DNA of 64,000 bases from Halorarius halobius. Lineage in GTDB: Archaea > Halobacteriota > Halobacteria > Halobacteriales > Haloarculaceae. Below the pieces are notes generated by a model. It did no database searches and had not been told where the DNA came from. It saw nothing but the letters and a program-made list of their open reading frames with translations. The translations under genes and the position numbers were made by a program. Shown piece after piece: positions 34,059 to 41,956 of the stretch; position 1 is the stretch's first letter, and each line of letters starts with the position of its first letter. The DNA is taken from the NCBI RefSeq assembly GCF_024298865.1, contig NZ_CP101161.1, positions 62,001 through 126,000 of the forward strand, read 5' to 3'.

Positions 34059-34702
34059 TCGACGGGAAAGTCGGCGTCGGGGTCGACCACCCGGTCCGGT
34101 TCGGCGGGCATCTCCCAGTCGGTCGCGAGTTCGAGGAACTGCGCGAGCATCCGGCCGGTCGCCCCCCAGACGGTGTAGCCGTCGACCCGGAAGAAGTGGA
34201 TGCGGATGTCGCCGTAGTGGGGATGGTCGCGCCGCTCGCTCTCGTAGTTGTCGAGGTCGGTGAGTCCGGCGACCGGCAGGAGCGCGATTTCGGCGACCTC
34301 GCGGTCGTCGCCCCGCCACTCCTGGTCGGGGACGCGGGCGACGAACGGCCGCACCGAGTACCGGGTGACGGTGCGGATGTCGTCGAGTCGCCCGACCACC
34401 TCCACGCCCTCGGAGTTCATCGACACCTCCTCGCGGCACTCCCGGAGGGCCGTCGCCAGCAGGTCGTCGTCCGAGGGTTCGCGACCGCCGCCGGGAAACG
34501 ACATCTGGCCGGCGTGCTCCCCGAGGTGGTCCGCGCGCTTGATGAACAGGAGGTGTGGGTCGCCGGCACCCGGGTCGCTCCGCTCGCCGGCCGCTGTCGA
34601 GGCGCTCCTCTCGGGTTCGACGACGGACACCAGCACCGCCGCCTCGCGCTTCTCGTCCGTGACGGCGACGGGGTCGTGGCCGACCACCCGAGAGAGGTCC
34701 AT
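34055..34702 (-). CDS. CoA-pyrophosphatase-type Nudix hydrolase
   Basis: 215 residues. LLFIKRADHLGEHAGQMSF precedes the Nudix box PGGGREPSDDDLLATALREC then REEVSM; the G-x5-E-x7-REUxEExGU pattern is met except at its last glycine. The LFIKRA-x-H-x-G-Q-x-SFPGG block is the UPF0035/NudL hallmark of enzymes that cut coenzyme A to 4'-phosphopantetheine and 3',5'-ADP. VWGATGRMLAQFLEL near the end is also typical. Leaderless (AACTAAGAG 27 bp upstream). Confidence 0.9.
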   Translation of the reverse strand: MDLSRVVGHDPVAVTDEKREAAVLVSVVEPERSASTAAGERSDPGAGDPHLLFIKRADHLGEHAGQMSFPGGGREPSDDDLLATALRECREEVSMNSEGVEVVGRLDDIRTVTRYSVRPFVARVPDQEWRGDDREVAEIALLPVAGLTDLDNYESERRDHPHYGDIRIHFFRVDGYTVWGATGRMLAQFLELATDWEMPAEPDRVVDPDADFPVD

Positions 34703-34726
34703 ACCCCGCCAACGGGCCGACGGCTC

Positions 34727-35200
34727 TTAGTTTGCCCCCTCCAGCGCGTCGTCGAGGCGGGCGCGCATGTCGGCCAACTCGACCGGTCCCCAGGCTTCGA
34801 GGTCGTAGCTCACGTCGAGCAGGCGCCGCATCTCGGCGGCGTCGTCCGCGGCGACGGCGCGGGCCACGTCGCCGCGGAACCGCGACTCGACGGCCGCCGC
34901 CAGCGCCTCGCGGTCCGGGGTCCGCGAGTCGACGTCGAGGATGTGGGGCAGGTCGGTCGCGCCCTCCGGAAGCGTCGGGAACGCCGCCGGTCCGACGGCG
35001 AGATACGTCCCCTCGTCGCCGAACGCCGCCGTCTCGAACGCGACGACTGCGTAGGCGTCGACGGCCGCTTCGACCGCGCCGTCGGGGGGGTCGGCGTCCC
35101 GGCGGTAGGCGAGTTCCGAAAGCGCCTCGTCGAGTTCCGCCCGCGAGAGCGCGCCGAACAGGTCGACGATGCCCGCCACCTCGTCGGTGTCGAGGTTCAT
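34727..35200 (-). CDS. Conserved haloarchaeal protein (DUF7109-like)
   Basis: 157 residues from MNLDTDEVAGIVDLFGAL. Mostly helical and acidic. The first 35 residues (FGALSRAELDEALSELAYR) look like a small helical bundle, and VAFETAAFGDEGTYLAVGPAAFPTLP begins a second segment. No catalytic motif. The ATG overlaps the stop of the GpgS-like glycosyltransferase gene (4 nt). This coupling suggests a partner or regulator of that enzyme (inference). Confidence 0.75.
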   Translation of the reverse strand: MNLDTDEVAGIVDLFGALSRAELDEALSELAYRRDADPPDGAVEAAVDAYAVVAFETAAFGDEGTYLAVGPAAFPTLPEGATDLPHILDVDSRTPDREALAAAVESRFRGDVARAVAADDAAEMRRLLDVSYDLEAWGPVELADMRARLDDALEGAN

Positions 35201-36288
35201 CGTATCGCCTCCAGGTCGCGCTCGGCGGCCGCGACCACCTCGTCGGCCGAAAGCGGCGCCTCGCTCCAGGCTGGCAGGCGGGTGTCCTCCCCGGGCGGGG
35301 CGACGGCGTCCGCGTACGTCTCGACCTGTTCGCGTTCGTCGGCGGCGTCGTACGAGAGGCCGTTGAACGCCGCATCGAGCGCGTAGCCGTCGACCAGCGT
35401 GGCCGCGGCCTCGCGGTAGCGGTTCGACAGCGTCCCGTAGTCGGGGGCGACGCCACCCTCCTCGACGACGCGCAACAGCGCCGCGCCCACCTGCTGGCTC
35501 ATCGTCGACAGCCCGGAGGGCCCGGAGACGGCGCGGTGGTCGTGCTCGTGTTTGCCGAGGTCGACCTGCGCGGTGCCTGCGACGCCCGCGGCGTCGAACG
35601 CGTCGCCGAGCGTCCCCACCTCCAGCCCCCAGCCACGCTGGACGCGTAGCGAGCGGGCCACCTCGCACGTCGCGGCGAACTCGCCGGCCAGCGCGTAGCG
35701 GAACGCGCCGAGGTACTCGACGACGGGCGCGTCGTGGGCGTCGGCGAGCGCCCGCACCAGCGGCGCGTAAAAGAGGCGGAACAGCCGGCCGTACAGTCGG
35801 TCGTTCTCGACGCGGGCGTAGTACCCCTTCGAGAACGAGCGGCCGTGGTCGAGCGGAAAGAGGAGACGGGGGACGTGCCGCTTCGAGTACGTCTTCGTGT
35901 CGGCGTCGTGGACGACGACGTACTCGGAGCGGGCCGCGACCCCCAGCGCCAGCCAGACGTCACGCCCCTTGCCGCGCTCGCCGTCCAGCCCCGCGGCATC
36001 GACCGCCTCGTTCACCTCGGGGCCGTCACACCACAGCACGTCGAGCGCGAGGTCGAACCTGTCGAGCCAGTCGACGACCCGGGGCGCGGTCGCCTCGTCG
36101 GCCCGCAGTGCCACCACTACGCGGTCGGGGCCGACCCGTTCGAGCGCGGTGAACACGCGTTCGGCGGCCAGCGAGGCGTGGTCCCGTTCGGTCATCGGGA
36201 CGACCACCGCGGCGCGGTCGGTCGGCGCGTCCGGCACCGGGTCGGTGAAGTCGTGTAGCGTCGCAACCCGCTCCTGGACGTACTCCAT
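35197..36288 (-). CDS. GT81-like glycosyltransferase (glucosyl-3-phosphoglycerate synthase type)
   Basis: 363 residues. Retaining GT-A fold: AAVVVPMTERDH at the nucleotide site, GKGRDVWLALGVA, YVVVHDADTKTYSKRHV with a DAD metal motif, FSKGYYARVENDRLYGRLF, and RGWGLEVGTLGDAF. These blocks follow the order seen in GpgS, which makes glucosyl-3-phosphoglycerate for glucosylglycerate or related glycolipids. No phosphatase (GpgP) gene is adjacent and the donor and acceptor are not proved. A compatible-solute role fits a halophile but is inference. Leaderless promoter likely (GTCTTAGGG 29 bp upstream). Confidence 0.8.
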   Translation of the reverse strand: MEYVQERVATLHDFTDPVPDAPTDRAAVVVPMTERDHASLAAERVFTALERVGPDRVVVALRADEATAPRVVDWLDRFDLALDVLWCDGPEVNEAVDAAGLDGERGKGRDVWLALGVAARSEYVVVHDADTKTYSKRHVPRLLFPLDHGRSFSKGYYARVENDRLYGRLFRLFYAPLVRALADAHDAPVVEYLGAFRYALAGEFAATCEVARSLRVQRGWGLEVGTLGDAFDAAGVAGTAQVDLGKHEHDHRAVSGPSGLSTMSQQVGAALLRVVEEGGVAPDYGTLSNRYREAAATLVDGYALDAAFNGLSYDAADEREQVETYADAVAPPGEDTRLPAWSEAPLSADEVVAAAERDLEAIR

Positions 36289-36315
36289 TCGTGCGGTCGG
36301 AAGGGCGGGCGACCC

Positions 36316-37512
36316 CTAAGACCTGTGGGAACCGGCCTCCGTCGGCACCCGCCCGGCCGGAAGTCGGTCGGTCGCGTGGAGAGCGACGAGGCCGAGGAAC
36401 ACGACGCCCAGCGCGCCGGCCGCGACGCTGAACACCGCGTCGAAGCCGACGCCGGCGTCCGAGAGCCGCCCGACGACGGCGCTCCCGCCGGCCTGGGTCA
36501 GCATCGCCGTCGCGCTGTAGGCGGTGTACGCCGACGCGCGGTGGTGGTCGGGGAGGGAGGCGAGCAGGTAGGTGTCCACCGCGGGAAACAGCGAGTGGAT
36601 GACGTAGCCGAGCAGGAGAGTGACGGCCACGAGCGGCCACAGACCGGTCGTCGCGGTCAGAAGCAGGAGCCCCCCGGCGAACCCGACCACGACCCCGAGC
36701 AGAAGCGGGACGTTCGGCAGGCGGTCGGCCAGCCGGCCCGTCACGACGAACGCGGGGACGCCGGCGCCGAACAGCACCGTCAGCATCAACTTCGCCGTCC
36801 CCGGCCGGAGCCCCTTCGCCTCCATGTACGTCGGATAGTAGTTGAACAGGCCGTTCCAGACGAAGCCGACGGTGCCGACGACGACGATACCCGTCGCCAC
36901 GATTCGCCACTGCGCGAGCGTCGCGCCGAGCAGGTCGCGGTCCTCGGTGCCGGCGGCCGGCAGGTCCGCACGCCGTGCGGCCGCGAGGAAGCCGACCGTC
37001 GCCAGCGCCGCCGCGAGCGCGGTCAGCAGGAACGTGAGCCGCCAGTCGCCCACCGCGAGCACGCCGAGGACGACGGCACCGGCGCCCGCCGCGGCGAGTT
37101 GGGAGGCCATCCCGTGGACGCCGAGCATCCGACCGACGTTCGCCGGAAACAGCTCCGAGACGAGCGGGTTCGCGGCGATGAAGTAGACGCCGCTTGCCAG
37201 CCCCATCAGGAACGCGCCGACGGTCAACAGCGGAACGTTCGGCGCGAAGGAGGTGAGCAGGGCCGCGGTGAACAGCACGCTCCCCGCGCCGGCGACAGCC
37301 CGGACCCGCGTCGTCCGGGTGAGGAGCCAACCGGTCGGCACTCGCGAGAGCGCGCTCCCGACCCAGGCGGCGCTGGCGACGACCCCCAGCGACCCGACGG
37401 AGACGGCGAAGTCGGCCGCCAGCGTCTCCAGAAGCGGGGCGAACACGACCCGCCCGAAGTTCACGAGGAACACCATCGCACACAGCGACCCGAACAGCCG
37501 TCGGCGTGACAC
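36316..37512 (-). CDS. MFS transporter
   Basis: 398 residues from a GTG (VSRRRLFGSLC). The frame is open to 37662, but that part is arginine- and proline-rich and covers the promoter of the next gene. Twelve membrane helices. MFS landmarks are NFGRVVFAPLLETLAADF in helix 1, WVGSALSRVPTGWLLTRTTRVRAV for the loop 2-3 motif, GLASGVYFIAANPLVSELFP and, in the second half, FVVTGRLADRLPNVP. Substrate is not predictable; the family includes sugar, organic-acid and drug carriers. Confidence 0.88.
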   Translation of the reverse strand: MSRRRLFGSLCAMVFLVNFGRVVFAPLLETLAADFAVSVGSLGVVASAAWVGSALSRVPTGWLLTRTTRVRAVAGAGSVLFTAALLTSFAPNVPLLTVGAFLMGLASGVYFIAANPLVSELFPANVGRMLGVHGMASQLAAAGAGAVVLGVLAVGDWRLTFLLTALAAALATVGFLAAARRADLPAAGTEDRDLLGATLAQWRIVATGIVVVGTVGFVWNGLFNYYPTYMEAKGLRPGTAKLMLTVLFGAGVPAFVVTGRLADRLPNVPLLLGVVVGFAGGLLLLTATTGLWPLVAVTLLLGYVIHSLFPAVDTYLLASLPDHHRASAYTAYSATAMLTQAGGSAVVGRLSDAGVGFDAVFSVAAGALGVVFLGLVALHATDRLPAGRVPTEAGSHRS

Positions 37513-37612
37513 GGCGGGCGTTCGCGGCGGGGAGGCTTGAGAGCCACGATACGGTCGTCGACCCCTCCGGGGCGGCGTCGGGCTTTTGACCCCGCCCCGC
37601 ATATCGCGGGGC

Positions 37613-37783
37613 ATGGACACCGTCCGGCAGGGGTTACGGGCTGGCGACATCGAGAAGGACACCTACGAGCGACTGCTGTGTGCCCACTGTGACGAGCGAC
37701 TGAACACGCGGAACCCACCGGACGAGGTGTTCAAGGTGCGGGCCTGCCCCGACTGCGGGCGCGAGTACAAACAGGTCGGATAG
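37613..37783 (+). CDS. HVO_0758-type zinc-finger mini-protein
   Basis: 56 residues from MDTVRQGLRAGDIEKDTYERL. Two CxxC knuckles, LLCAHCDERL and RACPDCGREYK, form one zinc site. The sequence order (short helix GLRAGDIEKDTYERL, first knuckle, NPPDEVFKVR, second knuckle) matches the Haloferax HVO_0758 protein, which I recall as a structured zinc mini-protein whose function is still open. Start chosen at the ATG after the TTTTG element, since the upstream nine residues are not conserved-looking. Confidence 0.85.
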   Translation: MDTVRQGLRAGDIEKDTYERLLCAHCDERLNTRNPPDEVFKVRACPDCGREYKQVG

Positions 37784-37787
37784 CCGA

Positions 37788-38305
37788 CCGCTCACTCGAA
37801 GACGGCATCGACACGCCCCCCGGACCCACCACACCACCCCTCCCCGAACGTGTGTTCGGCCCGGCGACGTTAGCCTCTAGAACGTATAGTCAAGCCACAG
37901 ATACAAGTGCAATAATGAGAAACGTCAGTGGGATGTCCGGTTCCGAGTGCTACCCCGAGAAGGCACAGCGCATAGACGACCTGTTGGACGTGCTCGGACA
38001 CCGACACCGCCGCGAGATAGTCCACTACTTCGAGAACCATACCGATGAGCCGACCGCGACCCTGGATTCGCTGGTCGCACACGTGGCCGGACGCGTCCCC
38101 GGCGGGGACCGCGAGGAACTGCGGATGACGTTCGCCCACGCGCACCTGCCCAAACTCCGGGACCACGACTGGATCGACTACGACCCCCGACAGGAACTCG
38201 TCCGCTACTACGGTCACGACGGGGTCGCCCGGCTACTCGGGGAGATGCGAACCGTCTTCGCCGAGTAGCACCGCCCGGCGTCCGCTCACTCGAAGACGGC
38301 GTCGA
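37788..38305. repeat. 24-bp direct repeat flanking the DUF7344-type gene
   Basis: CCGCTCACTCGAAGACGGC is followed by A or G and then TCGA. Copy one is at 37788-37811 and copy two at 38282-38305, with 23 of 24 bases identical and an offset of 494 bp. Copy two encodes the last codons of the aldo/keto reductase (DAVFE stop, minus strand). Copy one, in non-coding DNA, still spells DAVFE stop. This is what an insertion that duplicated its target, or a partial duplication, would leave. Confidence 0.6.
37915..38268 (+). CDS. Small DUF7344-type winged-helix-like regulator
   Basis: 117 residues from MRNVSGMSGSECYPEKAQ. CGTATAGTC at about 37883-37891 puts the start of transcription at this ATG. IDDLLDVLGHRHRREIVHYF and TLDSLVAHVAGRV make the start of a winged helix, and FAHAHLPKLRDHDWIDYDP is the characteristic block of the haloarchaeal DUF7344 group, with DPRQELVRYYG as the wing. 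Probably a DNA-binding regulator, ligand and target unknown. Flanked by a direct repeat (see that entry), so its locus may be a late insertion. Confidence 0.8.
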   Translation: MRNVSGMSGSECYPEKAQRIDDLLDVLGHRHRREIVHYFENHTDEPTATLDSLVAHVAGRVPGGDREELRMTFAHAHLPKLRDHDWIDYDPRQELVRYYGHDGVARLLGEMRTVFAE

Positions 38306-39359
38306 AGGCGTCGGCCCCCAGCGGAGGATGCGTCCCCGCGGCGACGTTCTCACCGACGTGTTCGGGCGAGCCCATCCCGACGAGCGCGCTCGTCACGCCC
38401 GGCCCCGAGCGGGCGAAGTTGATGGCCCGCTGGACCGGCGTGTCGCCGGCCAGTTCGGCGGCCACCTCGTCGGGCAGGCCGGCCGCGAGGTCGCCCTGAA
38501 GGATGGAGGCGCTGGTGAACACGTCGATGCCCGCCTCGCGGGCAAAGGAGAGCACGCTCTGTGTGCCCTCGGCGCCTTCGTGGGCGGCGACGGTGAACGC
38601 GTCGGCCATCCGCACGTTGAACGGGAGCTGGACCGCCCGGAACGAGGTGGCGGCGTTGCCGACCGACTCCGCGGCCGCTCGCGCACGCCGCACCACCTCC
38701 GGCAACGACAGGTACGACTCGTGGCCCTCCGGGACCCGGAACGACTCCCAGGAGGCGACGCCGTAGTGGCGGAGGTCGCCGGCGGCGGCCCGCCGCTCCA
38801 GCCGCTCGAACGCCGTCTCGAGCATCCCGTACACCGTCTCGCGGTCGTGAGCCTCGAGTTGCGTCTCGGGGTTGTGGACGTAGTAGAGGTCGACGGCGTC
38901 GAGCCCCAGATTGTCGAGCGAGCGGTCGAGCGACCGGCCCAGAAACCCGGGGTCGATGCAGTTGCCCCGGACGAACGCGTCGGCGTGCTCGGGGAACTGC
39001 TCGCGGACGTACGCGGCCGGGTCGTCGGGCCGGGCGCCGTCGAACGGGACGAACCCCCCCTTCGTCGCCACGAGCAGTGCCTCGCGGTCGACGTCGGCGT
39101 CGGCGACGGCACGGCCGACCACCCGCTCGGAGCGCTGGTGCCGGTAGTTGACGGCGGTGTCGACGACGTTGACGCCGGACTCGAACGCCTCGACGAGCGC
39201 CGCGTGGTAGCGGTCGTCGGCCGCGTCGGTCGGGTCGCCAAGATACGTCCCCGCACCGACCGAGGAGACGAGGCCGTCCGCGAACCGGCGGAAGTACGTG
39301 CGCGCGAACTGCTCGTGGAACTCGTTTCGGTACGCCCACGTCGCCTCTCGGGTGGCCAT
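38286..39359 (-). CDS. Aldo/keto reductase family oxidoreductase
   Basis: 357 residues. Eight-stranded barrel of the AKR family: GAGTYLGDPTDAADDRY for strand 1, VNVVDTAVNYRHQRSE with the catalytic Asp and Tyr, LLVATKGGF with the lysine, and DLYYVHNPETQLE with the histidine, so the tetrad is complete. AREAGIDVFTSASILQGDL and TSALVGMGSPEHVGEN at the C-terminus bind NADP(H). Substrate unknown. TATA-like ACTTAACCCC 28 bp before the ATG. Confidence 0.88.
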   Translation of the reverse strand: MATREATWAYRNEFHEQFARTYFRRFADGLVSSVGAGTYLGDPTDAADDRYHAALVEAFESGVNVVDTAVNYRHQRSERVVGRAVADADVDREALLVATKGGFVPFDGARPDDPAAYVREQFPEHADAFVRGNCIDPGFLGRSLDRSLDNLGLDAVDLYYVHNPETQLEAHDRETVYGMLETAFERLERRAAAGDLRHYGVASWESFRVPEGHESYLSLPEVVRRARAAAESVGNAATSFRAVQLPFNVRMADAFTVAAHEGAEGTQSVLSFAREAGIDVFTSASILQGDLAAGLPDEVAAELAGDTPVQRAINFARSGPGVTSALVGMGSPEHVGENVAAGTHPPLGADAFDAVFE

Positions 39360-39383
39360 GTGTCCGCTACCGGCCGGGCGGGG

Positions 39384-40508
39384 TTAAGTCGGCCGCTCGG
39401 CGGCGGCGTCCGAGCGGAGCGCGTCGACGAGGCGGCGACGGAGTTCGCTCCGGCCGACGCCCGACCCGGGACCGATGCCGTCGAGATGCGGCACCGAGAG
39501 TTGCCCCCCGCCCATGCGGGCGTGGCCGCCGGCGCTCGACATCGGGATGCCGTCGACGGCCGACTGGAGCGCCTCCCCGACGTGGATGCGCTCGTCGCTG
39601 GACCGCCCGGAGAGGTGGAGCGTTCCGTCGTCGGTCCCGAGAACGACCACCGCCTCGACGCCCTGGAGGCGAAGCAGTTCCTCCGCGGCGGCCGCCAGCG
39701 CGTCGACGTTGTCCACCTCGCCCACGTCGCTGACCGCGACGGAGCCGGCGACGTGCCGGTCGCTGATGGCGCGTGCCTGCACGTCGAGGAACTCCGCGGG
39801 CACCGGCGGCGACGCGACGCGGTCGAGCAACGCGGCGTCGGCGAACCCGTGGAGATACTCGCTCATCTCGAACTCGGCGCGCGAACAGCCGCGCGTCAGC
39901 GACTTCGTGTCCGACTGGATGCCGAACAGCAGCGCCGTCGCCAGCTCCGTCGGGAGCGCGTCGCCGTCGGCGCGGTCGCGGAGGTACTCGGCGAGTATCG
40001 TCGCGCAGGCGCCGTACTCGGGCCGGACGTCGGTGAACGACTCGCCCTCGCCGTTGCCGGGGTGGTGGTCGACGACGGCGATGGGGGCGATGCCCGCCGC
40101 GCCCGCGAACCCGCGGGGCTCGTTGTGGTCGACGAGTACCACCTCCCGGCAGGCGAGCCAGTTGACGTCCTCGATTGGTTCGAGGTCGAGGCCGAACGTC
40201 GAGACGAACGCGCGGTTCTCGTGGTGACGGACCGCGCCGGCGTGCTGGAGCGTCGCCTCCGTGCCGGCGGACTCGGCGAGGTGGGCCACCGCCATCGCCG
40301 ACGCCATCGCGTCGGGGTCGGGGTTCGGGTGCATCAGCACTACCACCTCCTCGCGGCGCGCAAGCACGCGCTCGAGCCGCGCGACCGGGGGTTCGCGCCA
40401 GCGCCGGACGGCCCAGACGCCGGCGATAGCGGCACAGACGAGAAGGAGCGCCGCCGCACCCACCAGTAGCGGGTCGGACGCGAGCGCCCTCCCCAGGGCC
40501 TCGACCAT
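39384..40508 (-). CDS. Membrane-anchored DHH/DHHA1 phosphoesterase
   Basis: 374 residues. One N-terminal helix (about 14-34, LLVGAAALLLVCAAIAGVWAV) anchors the protein. The catalytic domain has VVLMHPNPDPDAMASAMAVAHL, VVLVDHNEPR and VVDHHPGNG (the DHH motif) for two metals, with a DHHA1 domain ending SSAGGHARMGGGQL. Related to NrnA/GdpP-type enzymes that cleave short oligonucleotides, pAp or cyclic dinucleotides. A membrane-anchored form recalls GdpP but without PAS/GGDEF parts. Substrate needs assay; nanoRNA/pAp or c-di-AMP are both possible. Confidence 0.85.
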   Translation of the reverse strand: MVEALGRALASDPLLVGAAALLLVCAAIAGVWAVRRWREPPVARLERVLARREEVVVLMHPNPDPDAMASAMAVAHLAESAGTEATLQHAGAVRHHENRAFVSTFGLDLEPIEDVNWLACREVVLVDHNEPRGFAGAAGIAPIAVVDHHPGNGEGESFTDVRPEYGACATILAEYLRDRADGDALPTELATALLFGIQSDTKSLTRGCSRAEFEMSEYLHGFADAALLDRVASPPVPAEFLDVQARAISDRHVAGSVAVSDVGEVDNVDALAAAAEELLRLQGVEAVVVLGTDDGTLHLSGRSSDERIHVGEALQSAVDGIPMSSAGGHARMGGGQLSVPHLDGIGPGSGVGRSELRRRLVDALRSDAAAERPT

Positions 40509-40559
40509 ACGGGGTACAACTGGTCGTTTACAACAAGAAGTTTCCCGTGTTTATCCGGG

Positions 40560-40641
40560 GCTTACCCCCGGTACGTACCGGTCGGTTACCACCCGCTTCG
40601 AGCCACAGAACCTGCCACAGACGCCGCTTACCCCCGGTACG
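40560..40641. repeat. 16-bp direct repeat after an SDR gene
   Basis: GCTTACCCCCGGTACG occurs at 40560-40575 and at 40626-40641, 66 bp apart. The second copy is the 3' end of the SDR gene (minus strand TACCGGGGGTAA), and the first is in non-coding DNA after it. CCGGGGCTTACCCCCGG around 40556-40571 can also fold as a hairpin and may help termination. Confidence 0.45.
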
Positions 40642-41512
40642 CCTCGATGGCCGCTCGATACCCCTCCCGATACGTCGGATAGGCGAACTCGTAGCCCAAC
40701 TCGCGGAGCAGGGCGTTCGAACACCGCTTGCTCGTCAGCACGCGGCGCTCGGCCGCCTCCGAGAGGTCACCCGCGTCGAGCCGTTCCCGTTTCGACCGCT
40801 TGGCCGGCCGGTCGACGCCGCACTCGTCGGCCAACCAGTCGGCGAAGACGTGCTTGTCGACCGGTTCGTCGTCGACGACGACCACGGCGTCCTCGCGGCC
40901 GTCGCGCTCCAGAAGGAACCGGACCGCGCCCGCGGCGTCGTCCCGGTGGACCATGTTCAGGTAGCCGGCCGTCACCGGCCCCTCCAGATACCGCTCCAGT
41001 CGGTAGCGGTCCGGCCCGTAGAGGCCGGCGAACCGCGCGACGGTGCCGTCGATGCCACGCTCGGCGGCGTGCTCGGTCGCGACCCGTTCGGCCTCCGCGA
41101 GCACGCGCGTCTTCTCCGTCGTCGGCTCGATGGGCGTCGACTCGTCCACCCAGTCGCCGCCGTGGTCGCCGTACACGCCGGTCGAGGAGGTGTAGACGAG
41201 CCGTTCGGGCGGCGACTCCCGGCCGGCAAAGGCGTCGACGGCCGTCCGCAACCCGTCGACGTACACCTCGCGGGCGGCGTCGGCGCCCCGCCCGCCGGAC
41301 GAAGCGGCGAACACGACGGCGTCGACATCCGGCACCGCATCGAGCGCGTCGGCGTCGGTCACGTCGGCCTCCACCGCCGTCGCCCCCGTCTCGCGGACCG
41401 CGTCCAGTCCGGACGCCGAGCGCCGGACCCCCACGATGTCGTGGGCGTCGGCGGTCAACTGGCGGGCAAGTTCGAGCCCGACGTAGCCACAGCCGAGGAT
41501 GGCGACCCTCAT
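40628..41512 (-). CDS. NAD-dependent epimerase/dehydratase-like SDR
   Basis: 294 residues. VAILGCGYVGLELARQLTAD is the nucleotide-binding loop, and YTSSTGVYGDHGGDWVDE has the SDR Tyr-containing region, although the lysine of the usual Y-x-x-x-K is not obvious. ARFAGLYGPDRYRLERYL and MVHRDDAAGAVRFLLE are typical of the YeeZ/WcaG-type atypical SDRs. It ends YPTYREGYRAAIEAY. Substrate unknown. Overlaps the preceding gene by 4 nt (ATGA). Confidence 0.82.
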   Translation of the reverse strand: MRVAILGCGYVGLELARQLTADAHDIVGVRRSASGLDAVRETGATAVEADVTDADALDAVPDVDAVVFAASSGGRGADAAREVYVDGLRTAVDAFAGRESPPERLVYTSSTGVYGDHGGDWVDESTPIEPTTEKTRVLAEAERVATEHAAERGIDGTVARFAGLYGPDRYRLERYLEGPVTAGYLNMVHRDDAAGAVRFLLERDGREDAVVVVDDEPVDKHVFADWLADECGVDRPAKRSKRERLDAGDLSEAAERRVLTSKRCSNALLRELGYEFAYPTYREGYRAAIEAYRG

Positions 41513-41934
41513 CGCGTTCGCTCCTGGATGGTCGCGTGCAGTAGTGCGAACTCCCGGAGCGTCATCGGGAACCGCCCCTCGACCTTCGACTGTATCTCGC
41601 GGGGCTCGAGTTCACCGTCGAGTTCACGCGACAGCGCCTCCACGTCGTACACCGCGTTCGTCATGCCCATGAGGAGGGCGTCGCGTGACAGCACGGTCAC
41701 GTCGTCGGCGCTCTCCTCGACACCGACCGCGAGCACCGCGGCCGCGTCCTCCAACTCCAGTTCGGGCGACTCGCCGTCGACGAGCGCCCGGAGCGTCTCG
41801 GGGTCGACCCCGGACTCGGCGGCGACCGCCTCGACGCCGACGTCCTCGATGACGGCGACCAACTCCGCCTCGTAGGCGGCGTACAGCTCCTCGGGCGTGC
41901 GCTCCCCTGGCGCGTCCGCGAGTTCGTGGAACAT
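41509..41934 (-). CDS. DUF5791-like conserved haloarchaeal protein
   Basis: 141 residues from MFHELADAPGERTPEELY. Helical and acidic, with LVAVIEDVGVEAVAAESGVDP and LRALVDGESPELELEDAAAVLA repeating a helix-turn-helix-like spacing that could be an HTH. The second half ends REFALLHATIQERTR. No catalytic residues. A TATA-like CACTTAACCC 26 bp upstream overlaps the end of the pilus-operon gene. Coupled to the SDR (ATGA overlap). Known to me only as a conserved family of unknown role. Confidence 0.75.
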   Translation of the reverse strand: MFHELADAPGERTPEELYAAYEAELVAVIEDVGVEAVAAESGVDPETLRALVDGESPELELEDAAAVLAVGVEESADDVTVLSRDALLMGMTNAVYDVEALSRELDGELEPREIQSKVEGRFPMTLREFALLHATIQERTR

Positions 41935-41956
41935 GGCTCCGCTACGGGGCCGTGGG

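Noticed and set aside
33632..35386. Plus-strand frame of 584 codons over the Nudix and DUF7109-like genes
   Set aside because: Shadow of the opposite-strand genes; no family pattern and no start context.
38328..40469. Plus-strand frame of 713 codons antisense to the aldo/keto reductase and DHH genes
   Set aside because: Arginine/valine-rich translation with no recognised motif, and both antisense genes have complete catalytic motifs.
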